DNA from: [Clostridium] fimetarium
Lineage (GTDB): Bacteria; Bacillota; Clostridia; Lachnospirales; Lachnospiraceae
DNA: 64,000 nucleotides
Reading direction: 5' to 3'
NCBI RefSeq assembly: GCF_900111235.1
Contig: NZ_FOJI01000002.1
Location: 310,001-374,000, forward strand
Below, piece after piece: positions 26,395 to 35,641 of the stretch (position 1 is the stretch's first letter; each line of letters starts with the position of its first letter). Made by a program: the position numbers and the translations under genes. The notes beneath the pieces are model-generated. The model saw only the letters and a list, made by a program, of their open reading frames with translations. It made no database searches and was not told where the DNA came from.

Positions 26395-27540
26395 ATGGAC
26401 AAAAGTGTAGAAGATTATTATTGGTATTGGTTATGTAACATTCCAGACATTGGGAATGCAAAAATAAGGGCAATGTTAAATATATTTGGTAATGCGAAGG
26501 AAGTATATGATGCATCTGATAAATTATTGGGGTATGTTCAAGATTTAAAAGATAAAGAGATTAATAGTATTATTGAGAGTAAAAAGGATAATGACATATA
26601 CATAAACTTCATGAAATTAGAAGAGAAAAAGATAAAATTTGTTCATGTAGAAAGTGATGATTATCCAAACAGACTGAAGAAAATATTTGATTTTCCTTAT
26701 GGCTTATATTATAAAGGGAATTTGCCCCAAGAAAATATTCCTACAGTTGCTATAATTGGGGCTAGAGACTGCACCAATTATGGTAGAGAAATTGCGAAGA
26801 TGTTTGGCTATGAATTTTCGAAATTAGGAGTTCAAGTAATTAGCGGAATGGCTAGAGGAATAGATTCTTATGGTCATGTTGGTGCAATTAATGCTGGAGG
26901 TAGTACATATGCAATACTCGGCTGTGGGGTAGACATATGTTATCCCAAAGAAAATATTAATCTTTATTCGGATATTTTACAACAGGGTGGTATTATTTCA
27001 GAGTATTCACCAGGAACCAACCCATTGGCATATCAATTCCCTATGAGAAATAGAATTATTAGTGGTTTAGCAGATGTTATTATAGTAGTAGAAGCAAGAG
27101 AAAAGAGTGGATCGCTTATAACAGTTGACCAAGCACTTGAACAAAACAAGGAAGTAATGGTGGTTCCTGGGCGTATTGGGGATAGACTAAGTGAGGGGTG
27201 CAATAATTTGATTAAGATGGGGGCTCAAGTAATTACAACGCCAATGGATGCGTATGAAAACCTAGGAATTATGCAATATATTAGTAGCAAATCAGATAAC
27301 AATAATAAGAATATGCAAGCTGATTCTGCTCAAGATAATTTTACGCTTGCGTGCCAAGATAAAATGGTGTATAGTTGTGTAGATTTATTCCCCAAAAGTA
27401 TAAACAGTATAATAGAAGAAACAGGCTTAGATATAAAAGTAATAACTAATGTTTTATTAAATCTGGAATTAAGAAATTATATAAGAGAGATTTCAAAGAA
27501 TTATTATGTGAGGGTTATTAATTCTGCACAATTTTCTTGA
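26395..27540 (+). CDS. dprA: DNA processing protein DprA (Smf)
   Basis: 381 residues. DprA binds incoming single-stranded DNA and loads RecA during transformation. An N-terminal helix-hairpin-helix/SAM-like part (YYWYWLCNIPDIGNAKIRAML) is followed by a Rossmann-like fold with VAIIGARDCTNYG, SGMARGIDSYGHVGAI, STYAILGCGVDICYP and SEYSPGTNPLAYQFPMRNRIIS, all conserved. A C-terminal winged-helix part (about 310-375) is present. AAGGAGA precedes the ATG. A short AT-rich inverted repeat (AAATATTT...AATATTT) lies just upstream. Confidence 0.94.
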   Translation: MDKSVEDYYWYWLCNIPDIGNAKIRAMLNIFGNAKEVYDASDKLLGYVQDLKDKEINSIIESKKDNDIYINFMKLEEKKIKFVHVESDDYPNRLKKIFDFPYGLYYKGNLPQENIPTVAIIGARDCTNYGREIAKMFGYEFSKLGVQVISGMARGIDSYGHVGAINAGGSTYAILGCGVDICYPKENINLYSDILQQGGIISEYSPGTNPLAYQFPMRNRIISGLADVIIVVEAREKSGSLITVDQALEQNKEVMVVPGRIGDRLSEGCNNLIKMGAQVITTPMDAYENLGIMQYISSKSDNNNKNMQADSAQDNFTLACQDKMVYSCVDLFPKSINSIIEETGLDIKVITNVLLNLELRNYIREISKNYYVRVINSAQFS

Positions 27541-27555
27541 ATATAGGAGGCTGAA

Positions 27556-29619
27556 ATGGCAAAGTATTTAGTAATAGTAGAATCACCAGCTAAAGTAAAA
27601 ACGATCAAAAAGTTTCTTGGAGCTAATTATGAGGTTGCAGCTTCTAATGGTCATATAAGGGATTTACCAAAGAGTCAACTTGGTATAGATATTGATAATG
27701 ATTTCGATCCAAAGTATATAACGATTAGAGGAAAAGGTGATATTCTTGCTAAGCTAAGAAAAGAAGTAAAGAAATCTGAAAAAGTATATCTCGCAACCGA
27801 TCCAGATCGTGAGGGAGAGGCTATTTCTTGGCACTTAGCTAAAGCGCTTAAGATAGAAGATAAAGATATTAATCGTATAAGTTTTAATGAGATTACTAAG
27901 AATGCAGTTAAGTCATCTATAAAGGAACCAAGACGTTTAGATATGGATCTTGTTGATGCACAGCAGTCAAGAAGAATCCTTGATAGAATGGTAGGATATA
28001 CAATCAGCCCACTTCTTTGGAAGAAAGTTAAAAGGGGACTCAGCGCAGGACGTGTTCAGTCGGTTACACTTAGAATCATCTGTGATAGAGAAGATGAAAT
28101 TAATTCATTTATTCCTGAAGAATATTGGACATTAGATGCAGTTCTTAATATCAATGGCGAGAAAAAATCAGTCGTTGCTAAGTTTTACGGAGATGACAAG
28201 GGTAAAATCGAAATCAAGAGTGAAACAGAAATGAAGAACATTCTTAAGAAATTAAAAGGTTCTGAATATAAAGTTAATCTAGTTAAAAAAGGCGAGAAAA
28301 TAAAAAAAGCGCCACTGCCATTTACAACAAGTACTTTACAGCAAGAAGCTTCAAAGGTACTTAATTTTTCAACTCAAAAAACAATGCGTTTAGCACAGCA
28401 GCTATATGAAGGCGTTGAAATTGCAGGTCGAGGTACAATTGGTATTATTACATATTTACGTACGGATTCTATCAGGATTGCAGATGAAGCGCAGGCAAGT
28501 TCGAATGAATTTGTTGTTAATAACTATGGAGAAAATTATCTCGCTGTTCCACATGCACAGAAGGAATCTAAGAAAAAAATACAGGATGCGCATGAAGCAA
28601 TAAGACCTACAGATATTACACTTACTCCAACGGTGATAAAAGAATCTTTGTCAAGAGATCAGTTTAGATTGTATCAACTAATTTGGAAAAGATTTACTGC
28701 AAGTAGAATGAGTGAAGCTGTTTATCAAACTACGTCAATTAAGATTAGCGCTGGTAAATATATATTTACTGTTGCAGTTTCAAAATTGAAGTTCGATGGC
28801 TTCTTGTCCGTTTATAAAGATGAAGACGTTGAAAAAGAAGAGAATAATTCAGTAGCTAAAGATATTAATGAAACTACATTATTAACGCTAGATGAACTAG
28901 ATAATAAGCAACATTTTACGCAGCCACCAGCTCATTATACAGAGGCATCTCTTGTTAAAACATTAGAGGAACTTGGGATTGGCCGTCCAAGTACTTATTC
29001 CCCAACAATTTCAACGATTATTGCAAGACGTTATGTAGCAAAAGAGAATAAGAATCTGTATGTTACAGAGCTGGGTGAAGTTGTAAACAGTATTATGATT
29101 AAGGCATTTCCAAGTATTGTTGATGTTAATTTTACAGCTACAATGGAATCGCTTCTTGATAGTGTAGGAGAAGGAACCGTGCAGTGGAAAACAGTAATTA
29201 GAAATTTCTATCCAGATTTAGATGAAGCTGTTAAAGCGGCTGAAAAAGAACTGGAAAATGTAAAAATAGAAGACGAAGTTACAGAAGTAATCTGTGATTT
29301 ATGTGGAAAAAATATGGTCGTAAAATATGGCCCACATGGTAGATTCCTTGCTTGCCCGGGATTTCCTGAATGTAGAAATACAAAGCCATATTTAGAAAAA
29401 ATTGGTGTGAACTGTCCTAAGTGTGGTAAAGAAGTAGTACTTAAGAAAACGCAAAAAGGTAGAAAGTATTATGGCTGTGAAGATAATCCAGAATGTGATT
29501 TTATGTCATGGCAGAGACCTTCTGAAAAGAAATGTCCACAGTGTGGTGGATATATGTTAGAAAAAGGTAATAAATTAGTGTGTGCAGATATAAATTGTGG
29601 ATATGTAGAAAATAAATAA
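27556..29619 (+). CDS. topA: DNA topoisomerase I
   Basis: 687-residue type IA topoisomerase that relaxes negative supercoils. The TOPRIM domain opens the protein (YLVIVESPAKVKTIKKFLG; ATDPDREGEAISWHLA). The catalytic tyrosine is Y300 in GIITYLRTDSIRIA. Three C-terminal zinc-ribbon repeats with four cysteines each are visible: CDLC...CPGFPEC, CPKC...CEDNPEC and CPQC...CADINC. The ribosome site is TAGGAGG. The dprA-topA order is conserved in Firmicutes; trmFO, xerC/codV and clpQY, which usually follow in B. subtilis, are absent here and codY comes next. Confidence 0.97.
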   Translation: MAKYLVIVESPAKVKTIKKFLGANYEVAASNGHIRDLPKSQLGIDIDNDFDPKYITIRGKGDILAKLRKEVKKSEKVYLATDPDREGEAISWHLAKALKIEDKDINRISFNEITKNAVKSSIKEPRRLDMDLVDAQQSRRILDRMVGYTISPLLWKKVKRGLSAGRVQSVTLRIICDREDEINSFIPEEYWTLDAVLNINGEKKSVVAKFYGDDKGKIEIKSETEMKNILKKLKGSEYKVNLVKKGEKIKKAPLPFTTSTLQQEASKVLNFSTQKTMRLAQQLYEGVEIAGRGTIGIITYLRTDSIRIADEAQASSNEFVVNNYGENYLAVPHAQKESKKKIQDAHEAIRPTDITLTPTVIKESLSRDQFRLYQLIWKRFTASRMSEAVYQTTSIKISAGKYIFTVAVSKLKFDGFLSVYKDEDVEKEENNSVAKDINETTLLTLDELDNKQHFTQPPAHYTEASLVKTLEELGIGRPSTYSPTISTIIARRYVAKENKNLYVTELGEVVNSIMIKAFPSIVDVNFTATMESLLDSVGEGTVQWKTVIRNFYPDLDEAVKAAEKELENVKIEDEVTEVICDLCGKNMVVKYGPHGRFLACPGFPECRNTKPYLEKIGVNCPKCGKEVVLKKTQKGRKYYGCEDNPECDFMSWQRPSEKKCPQCGGYMLEKGNKLVCADINCGYVENK

Positions 29620-29716
29620 AGTAATTGTATAATAATTATTGAATATATTTGAAAAGTGTGTTAATATTTACTAAAACAACGGTTATAGTGTTTTTAATTT
29701 TTCAAGGAGGTATAAG

Positions 29717-30478
29717 ATGAGTGTACAGTTGTTAGATAAAACAAGAAAAATTAATAAACTATTGCATAATAACAATTCACATAGAGTCGAGTTTAATGAT
29801 ATGTGTGCAGTGTTAAGTAGTATATTAGAGTCTAATATTTTAGTAATAAGCAAAAAAGGTAAAGTATTAGGTACGGGATTCTGTAGTGGAGTTAATCGAA
29901 TTGATGAACTTATTTTTGATAAAGTAGGTGGGTTTGTTGATGGAATGCTTAACGAAAGACTACTTAGTGTGCTATCTACAAAGGAAAATGTTAATTTAGC
30001 AACATTGGGATTCACAAATGAAAATGTTAAGAAATTTCAAGCTTTGCTTGCCCCAATCGATATTGCTGGTGAACGACTTGGAACTCTTTTTATGTATAAA
30101 AGTGATGATAGTTATGAAATTGATGATATTATTTTGTGTGAGTATGGAACAACTGTTGTTGGACTTGAGATGATGCGTTCGGTAAACGAAGAAAATGCTG
30201 AAGAAACAAGAAAACAACAGATTGTAAAATCAGCAATTAGTACGTTATCTTCATCAGAATTAGAGGCAATCAAACACATTTTCGAAGAACTTGATGGATA
30301 TGAGGGAATTTTAGTAGCAAGCAAAATTGCAGATAGAGTAGGAATTACAAGATCTGTAATTGTGAATGCTTTACGAAAATTTGAAAGTGCCGGTGTGATT
30401 GAATCTCATTCATCTGGTATGAAAGGAACTTATATTAAAGTTATTAATGATATCGTTTTTGAAGAGTTAAAGAAATGA
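29717..30478 (+). CDS. codY: Global GTP/branched-chain amino acid-sensing regulator CodY
   Basis: 253 residues. The N-terminal GAF ligand domain (KTRKINKLLHNN ... SILESNILVISKKGKVLG) senses isoleucine/valine, and the C-terminal winged helix has SKIADRVGITRSVIVNALRKFESAGVIES and GMKGTYIKV, both nearly invariant in CodY. It represses nutrient-scavenging, competence and often motility genes when cells are well fed. CAAGGAGG lies 8 bases before the ATG. A TTATAGT box about 28 bases upstream may be its -10. The codY-flgB adjacency is the same as in B. subtilis. Confidence 0.95.
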   Translation: MSVQLLDKTRKINKLLHNNNSHRVEFNDMCAVLSSILESNILVISKKGKVLGTGFCSGVNRIDELIFDKVGGFVDGMLNERLLSVLSTKENVNLATLGFTNENVKKFQALLAPIDIAGERLGTLFMYKSDDSYEIDDIILCEYGTTVVGLEMMRSVNEENAEETRKQQIVKSAISTLSSSELEAIKHIFEELDGYEGILVASKIADRVGITRSVIVNALRKFESAGVIESHSSGMKGTYIKVINDIVFEELKK

Positions 30479-30553
30479 AGAAGAAAAGTTTCTAAAACAT
30501 AGATTTGAAATCAATTTATATCATTCATAATGCCTATGGACAAAAAAGCACGG

Positions 30554-30603
30554 ACGGATCCGATTACAGCAGTATGTCGCTGCCAAGAGGGTTCGTTTTT
30601 TTT
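30554..30603 (+). terminator. Intrinsic terminator after codY
   Basis: ACGGATCC (30554-30561) pairs with GGGTTCGT (30589-30596) including G-U pairs. An inner CAGC/GCTG stem caps it, and eight consecutive T follow (30596-30603). It separates codY from the flagellar operon. Confidence 0.75.
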
Positions 30604-30684
30604 GAGCATAATAATGAAAACTGTCGAAAATTTATACATATTGTGGAAGCAACTATAAAAAAATACAATATTTTGTGAAATATC

Positions 30685-30713
30685 TTGTTTTTTTGTCAAA
30701 AATTAATTATAAT
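30685..30713 (+). promoter_or_regulatory. SigA-type promoter for the fla/che operon
   Basis: TTGTTT (30685-30690) and TATAAT (30708-30713) with 17-base spacing lie about 67 bases upstream of flgB. No sigma-28-type element (TAAA-N15-GCCGATAA) is seen here. Confidence 0.6.
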
Positions 30714-30780
30714 GAAAGATAGTTAAGGTTAAACAAAGTAATACTTGGAGGAATGTTAATTTTGAAAGGAGAGTGTTTTT

Positions 30781-31176
30781 ATGTTTAGTTCAGGAGCATT
30801 TGGATATATAGATGTTTTAAATTCAGCAACCAATTCTAGTTGGCTTCGTAACGAAGTTATTTCAAGTAATATTGCTAATGTTGATACACCTAATTACAAG
30901 AGAAAAGACGTATCATTTGCAACTTATCTTAATTCGGCTTTGGGGGGAACAGATAATACAACCTCGACACTTACACAGAGAGTAAAAAGTGTTGATTTAA
31001 GTAATGTTAACTCTAATGTCTATACAGATAATTCAAATTTATCATATAGAAGCGATGGTAATAATGTAGATATTGAAACGGAAAATGTGGAATTGGCATC
31101 AAATCAGATAATGTATAATGCGCTTATTGACAGCATGAGTAATGAGTTCTCAAGAATGAAGTCAGTATTAAATTAA
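30781..31176 (+). CDS. flgB: Flagellar basal-body rod protein FlgB
   Basis: 131-residue proximal rod protein. The N-terminal flagellar rod motif is SSNIANVDTPNYKR, and the C-terminal heptad helix (VELASNQIMYNALIDSMSNEFSRMKSVL) fits FlgB. Exported by the flagellar type III system without a cleaved signal. First gene of the long fla/che operon; GGAGAG precedes the ATG. Confidence 0.95.
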   Translation: MFSSGAFGYIDVLNSATNSSWLRNEVISSNIANVDTPNYKRKDVSFATYLNSALGGTDNTTSTLTQRVKSVDLSNVNSNVYTDNSNLSYRSDGNNVDIETENVELASNQIMYNALIDSMSNEFSRMKSVLN

Positions 31177-31206
31177 TCTTTTTAAAAATAGAAGGGGGAA
31201 AAATTT

Positions 31207-31650
31207 ATGGCATTATTTTCACAATTTAATATAAGTGCATCCGGTATGACTGCTCAGAGGTTAAGAACCGATGTTATATCACAAAATATTGCGAATGTTA
31301 ATACGACAAGAACAGCAGATGGTACACCATATGTAAGAAAACAAGTCGTTTTGACAGAAAAAGGAAGTAATAGTTCATTTAGTAGCGTGTTTGCTGCTGC
31401 ACAATCAGGGGTGGCGGGCAATGGCGTTAAAGTGACTTCAATTCAAGACGATACTACTACTGCGATGTCAAAGGTGTATGATCCTTCTCACCCGGATGCA
31501 GATGCAGACGGATTTGTTTCTTATCCTAATGTAAATATAATCCAGGAAATGACAGATTTGATAGATGCAACTAGGTCTTATGAAGCGAATGTAACAGCCT
31601 TTAATGCTGGTAAAGCAATGGCATCCAAAGGTCTTGAAGTAGGCAAATAA
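31207..31650 (+). CDS. flgC: Flagellar basal-body rod protein FlgC
   Basis: 147-residue rod protein. SQNIANVNTTRTADGTPYVRKQVV is the FlgC form of the rod motif (split here: SQNIANVNT, then TPYVRKQVV), and the C-terminal helix (VNIIQEMTDLIDATRSYEANVTAFNAGKAM) is the family signature. It lies 30 bases after flgB with AAGGGGG as ribosome site. Confidence 0.95.
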   Translation: MALFSQFNISASGMTAQRLRTDVISQNIANVNTTRTADGTPYVRKQVVLTEKGSNSSFSSVFAAAQSGVAGNGVKVTSIQDDTTTAMSKVYDPSHPDADADGFVSYPNVNIIQEMTDLIDATRSYEANVTAFNAGKAMASKGLEVGK

Positions 31651-31712
31651 TATACTTTAAAAATATAATTAATTAGGCATAATATAGTTAAAAACTTGTG
31701 GAGGTATTACAA

Positions 31713-32048
31713 ATGGATGTATCATCTATTACACAGAATCTGAACTCGGATTACGTTAGCAAGATAACGAATGCAATGAAAGCCGCGACAGCCACAGAAT
31801 CGACGGCTACTGATTCAACGGGTAAATTTGATTCAGTGTATAATTCTGCGATGGGATTGATTAATGATACGAATAGTTCTATTCAAGCCGCACAGAAAGC
31901 AGAAGTCGATTTTTCACTTGGTAACATGACAAATACTTCTGAGCTGAGCGTTCTTCAGCAAAAAGCTAATTTATCATTACAATATACGGTAGCAATTAGA
32001 GACAAGGTTCTTGAAGCATATAAAGAAATTATGAATATGCAGATGTAA
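31713..32048 (+). CDS. fliE: Flagellar MS-ring/rod junction protein FliE
   Basis: 111 residues. FliE links the MS ring to the rod. The ATG at 31713 follows GTGGAGGT; an in-frame TTG at 31698 lies inside this ribosome site. The C-terminal pattern (QAAQKAEVDFSLGNMTNTSEL, then LQYTVAIRDKVLEAYKEIMNMQM) is diagnostic. The N-terminal 50 residues are variable and Thr/Ser-rich. Confidence 0.92.
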   Translation: MDVSSITQNLNSDYVSKITNAMKAATATESTATDSTGKFDSVYNSAMGLINDTNSSIQAAQKAEVDFSLGNMTNTSELSVLQQKANLSLQYTVAIRDKVLEAYKEIMNMQM

Positions 32049-32129
32049 TTTTAAATCTATACAGCATGATTCAAGTGGACTTGATTCAACTAATAATATA
32101 AAAGGCGTTAGTACGCATGAGGAAATAAG

Positions 32130-33755
32130 ATGGACAGGTTAAAACAAATACCGAAGCATTTATTGGATGTTTGGAATAAATACACAAGAAAACAAAAAGG
32201 TATAATTATAAGTGTTGTTGCAATTGTAATTGTAGCTTTAATAATACTTGCTGTTGTCATACAAAGACCTAATATGCAAGTCGTAACTACATGCAGTTCT
32301 TATACTGAGATGGGCGAAGTTACAAAATTACTTACAGACAATGGTTATGCCTATACAACTGATGATGCAACAATGTCAGTTTCAGTTGATAAGGCGAATG
32401 TAACGAAAGCAAAGATGGTTTTGGCAGCCGGCAATATTCAGTCAGATGGATATACGTTGGATGATGCTATGAAAAACGACTTTAGTACAACAGAGGCAGA
32501 TAAGCTAAAAAAATGGCAGTCATATTTGGAATCAAAGTTTGCAAAAGATTTGGCAACTATGGATGGAATTAAGTCAGCAACGGTTACAGTTGTTTTACCT
32601 GAAAAAATCGATACCTTTTATGGTACAACCTCAGAAGCTTCCGTTTCAGCAGTTCTTACACTTGAAGGAAATTCAGTGAATGATGATAAGGCAAACACTA
32701 TCGCACAATTCCTTGCTACATCTGTGGGCAATAAAAACACCGATAAGATTACGATAATTAGTACGGCCGGTACAACATTATTTTCTGGTGCAGATTCATC
32801 TGACTCAGGCGGTGGAGGAACAACTAGCCTTAATACAAAGGTAAAGTATAAAGCCCAGATTGAATCAACAATAAAGACCTCATTGAAACAAAATCTTTTG
32901 GCAACACATTTGTATGATGATGCGCAAATCACTATGAACCTGTCATTGAATTGGGATGCAATTAATGAAATAGCGACGAAGTATACTGCTCAAGAAGGTA
33001 GAGAGGAAGGCCTTTTCAGTACATCATCTGTTGAAAAATCAACTGGAGGTGGTGGTACAGCAAGTGGTGTTGCTGGTACAAGCTCCAATTCTAGTGATAC
33101 ATCTTATACGGTTTCAAATGGCAATGGTTCCACTTCGGAATATACAGTAAGTAAATATGCTTATTTACCAGATGTAATTGTAACTACAACAAACAAACAG
33201 CCTGGTGCTGTTATCTATGCGGACTCATCAATGACGATTTCCTTGGTTAAAAATGTAATATACGATGAGACAGAAGCAACCACTTTGGGCTATCTAAATG
33301 GAAGTACTTGGGATCAATTTAAAGCCGCAAATGCAGCATCCAAACCAATCACAGTTGACCCGAATTGGTTAACGGCTATTTCAACTGGTACTGGTATAGC
33401 GACGGGTAAGATTACCGTGCTTGCTTATGAGGTACCCTATTTTGTAGATGCACCAGAAAGCACAACTGCAAAGACAGTTACATTCTGGCTTCAGATAGTG
33501 TTGGCAATTGTGATACTTGGAATTTTAGCATTTGTAATTATTAGAAGTGCAAAACCATTAACAGTAGAAGAAAAAGAACCTGAATTGTCAGTAGAAGAAA
33601 TGTTAGCTACGACAAAAGAAAATCAGCCTTCAATTGATAATATTGGTTTACAAGATAAATCAGAAACTAGAAAAGCAATAGAGAAATTTGTGGATGAAAA
33701 TCCAGAAGCAGTTGCGTTGCTACTTCGTAACTGGTTAAATGATGGATGGGAGTGA
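32130..33755 (+). CDS. fliF: Flagellar MS-ring protein FliF
   Basis: 541 residues. Two transmembrane helices (about 25-46 and about 449-471) enclose the periplasm-facing ring-building domains, including the YscJ/FliF pattern VTVVLPE. Two flexible glycine/serine-rich stretches occur (SSDSGGGGTTS and STGGGGTASGVAG). The cytoplasmic C-terminus ETRKAIEKFVDENPEAVALL ending RNWLND is the FliG-binding element. The 81-base gap upstream holds only a ribosome site (GAGGAAA). Confidence 0.95.
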   Translation: MDRLKQIPKHLLDVWNKYTRKQKGIIISVVAIVIVALIILAVVIQRPNMQVVTTCSSYTEMGEVTKLLTDNGYAYTTDDATMSVSVDKANVTKAKMVLAAGNIQSDGYTLDDAMKNDFSTTEADKLKKWQSYLESKFAKDLATMDGIKSATVTVVLPEKIDTFYGTTSEASVSAVLTLEGNSVNDDKANTIAQFLATSVGNKNTDKITIISTAGTTLFSGADSSDSGGGGTTSLNTKVKYKAQIESTIKTSLKQNLLATHLYDDAQITMNLSLNWDAINEIATKYTAQEGREEGLFSTSSVEKSTGGGGTASGVAGTSSNSSDTSYTVSNGNGSTSEYTVSKYAYLPDVIVTTTNKQPGAVIYADSSMTISLVKNVIYDETEATTLGYLNGSTWDQFKAANAASKPITVDPNWLTAISTGTGIATGKITVLAYEVPYFVDAPESTTAKTVTFWLQIVLAIVILGILAFVIIRSAKPLTVEEKEPELSVEEMLATTKENQPSIDNIGLQDKSETRKAIEKFVDENPEAVALLLRNWLNDGWE

Positions 33756-33761
33756 TAAATA

Positions 33762-34781
33762 ATGGCTAAAGGTAATTCAGATAAAGAAATGAATGGCGTT
33801 GAAAAAGCCGCCACATTACTTATTGCATTAGGTCCAGAAAAGTCTTCAAAGGTATTTAAGCATTTGAAGGAAGAGGAAATTGAACAACTTACGTTGGAGA
33901 TTGCCAATACAAGCAGTATTTCGCCATCGACAAAAGAAAGAGTTTTAAATGAATTTTATGAAATATGCCTTGCACAACAGTATATTGCTGAAGGTGGTAT
34001 CTCATATGCAAAAGAACTTTTGGAAAAAGCGTTGGGACCAGAAAAAGCAAAAGACGTTATTGGAAAACTTACTGCAAGTTTACAGGTTAGACCGTTTGAG
34101 TTTATTCGAAAAACGGATCCAACGCAGTTACTTAACTTTATTCAAGATGAGCACCCTCAGACAATCGCTTTGATATTGTCTTACTTGCCACCATCACAGT
34201 CGTCAATGGTTGTTTCTTCATTGCAACCAGAAAAACAAGCCGATGTTGCAAGACGTATTGCTCAAATGGATAGAACATCACCAGATGTCATCAAACAGGT
34301 TGAAAGAGTTCTGGAACGTAAGTTGGCTTCACTTGTTAACCAGGATTACACGATTGTTGGTGGTGTTGATGCTATCGTTGCAATCCTCAATTCAGTTGAC
34401 AGAGGTACTGAAAAACATATTATGGAGACCCTTGAAATCGAAGAACCAGAATTGGCAGATGAAATCCGAAGAAAGATGTTTGTATTTGAAGATATTCTTT
34501 CACTTGATGATAGAGCTATTCAGAGAGTTCTTAGAGATGTTGACAATGCAGATCTTGCACTTGCACTGAAAGGTTCAAATGAAGAAGTTCAAAATGTTAT
34601 TCTTAACAATTTATCAAAACGTCTTTCTGTAATGATAAAAGAGGATATGGACTTTATGGGGCCTGTACGAATGAAGGATGTTGAAGAGGCACAGCAAAAG
34701 ATTGTTAATGTAATTAGAAAACTTGAAGATTCAGCAGAAATTGTTATTGCGAGAGGTGGAGGTGACGAAATCATTGTCTAA
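33762..34781 (+). CDS. fliG: Flagellar motor switch protein FliG
   Basis: 339-residue rotor protein transmitting torque from the stator. The N-terminal domain (KAATLLIALGPEKSSKVFKHL) binds FliF; the middle domain has the EHPQ motif (QDEHPQTIALILSYLPP); the C-terminal domain has the charged torque helix (DDRAIQRVLRDVDNADLALAL) and ends DFMGPVRMKDVEEAQQKIV. Its 3' end overlaps the fliH start by about 20 bases in another frame. Confidence 0.97.
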   Translation: MAKGNSDKEMNGVEKAATLLIALGPEKSSKVFKHLKEEEIEQLTLEIANTSSISPSTKERVLNEFYEICLAQQYIAEGGISYAKELLEKALGPEKAKDVIGKLTASLQVRPFEFIRKTDPTQLLNFIQDEHPQTIALILSYLPPSQSSMVVSSLQPEKQADVARRIAQMDRTSPDVIKQVERVLERKLASLVNQDYTIVGGVDAIVAILNSVDRGTEKHIMETLEIEEPELADEIRRKMFVFEDILSLDDRAIQRVLRDVDNADLALALKGSNEEVQNVILNNLSKRLSVMIKEDMDFMGPVRMKDVEEAQQKIVNVIRKLEDSAEIVIARGGGDEIIV

Positions 34782-35613
34782 TCTATATAAACGAAACAAT
34801 GTGGTGAGCCAGAAAGAAAGAATCATAGATTATAATGATGTTATAAAATCTAAAATTGGTGTGTTGATTGAATTAGCTGTAAAAGATAAAGCGAATTCAG
34901 GTGGTTTCATTAGTGGCTTGAATGCAGAAGTGGTTGAACCGTTTCATGTTCGAGACATAGATGCTTTGACAACTGATAACGAAATAAACCCGCAGCAACA
35001 GATATCAAAAGCAGATATAGAAGCATCAGCTGCTCAGGCAGAAAGTATAATTGAAAAGGCAAATATAGAATCCGATAATATACTTTATGAGGCGCGTAAT
35101 AAAGCGGATATTATTATAAAAGAGGCATATTCTGAAGGCAAAGAAAAAGGGCTAGAAGATGCTAGAATAGAAGTTGACAGTCAGATTTCAAAATATCAAA
35201 CAGAAAATGAACAAATAAAGTTAGAAATTCAGCAACAGTATGATGATATGAAAGCAAAGATGGAACCAGAGCTTGTTAGTGTAATAACAGATGTGTTTAA
35301 AAAGGTCATCAATATAATATCAGATAATAATGAGGAAATCATATTAGACCTGGTTAATAGTGTAATGCATAATACAGAAGTCAGTAGGGAATTCGTTATA
35401 AAAGTATCACCTGACGACTATAAGTTCTTAGTTAACAATCAAGGAAAAATCTACTGTGCGATGTCAAGAGAAGTACAAATAGAAATCGTTGAAGATTTAT
35501 CGATGACGAAAAATCAATGTGTTATAGAAAGCGATGTTGGAGTGTATGACTGCAGTTTGGATATACAGCTTACCAATGTAATTAAAGATATTAAGCTATT
35601 AAGTTGTATTTAA
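34762..35613 (+). CDS. fliH: Flagellar export ATPase regulator FliH
   Basis: About 283 residues. FliH is the stator-like partner of FliI that delivers it to the export gate. The GTG at 34762, inside the fliG end and after AGAGGTGGAG, is chosen as start; a further GTG at 34800 is possible. A long coiled coil (ASAAQAESIIEKANIESDN ... EARIEVDSQISKY) leads to the C-terminal FliH/V-ATPase E-like domain (VITDVFKKVINII ... REFVIKVSPDDYKFL). The N-terminal 70 residues are divergent. Position between fliG and fliI supports the call. Confidence 0.88.
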   Translation: MTKSLSNLYKRNNVVSQKERIIDYNDVIKSKIGVLIELAVKDKANSGGFISGLNAEVVEPFHVRDIDALTTDNEINPQQQISKADIEASAAQAESIIEKANIESDNILYEARNKADIIIKEAYSEGKEKGLEDARIEVDSQISKYQTENEQIKLEIQQQYDDMKAKMEPELVSVITDVFKKVINIISDNNEEIILDLVNSVMHNTEVSREFVIKVSPDDYKFLVNNQGKIYCAMSREVQIEIVEDLSMTKNQCVIESDVGVYDCSLDIQLTNVIKDIKLLSCI

Positions 35614-35641
35614 GCTTTGGAAGCAGTTAGGAGAAATTATT

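Larger units (their letters stand above)
30479..30780 (+). other. codY-flgB gap: terminator and promoter region
   Basis: This 302-base stretch has no supported gene. It holds a terminator (30554-30603) and a SigA-like promoter (30685-30713) for the flagellar operon. A six-T run on the opposite strand at 30542-30547 means the hairpin could also stop antisense transcripts. The first 70 bases after codY show nothing recognisable. Confidence 0.6.

Noticed and set aside
30500-30603. Known riboswitch in the codY-flgB gap
   Set aside because: Apart from a terminator hairpin with an inner stem, no conserved aptamer core that I know could be recognised.
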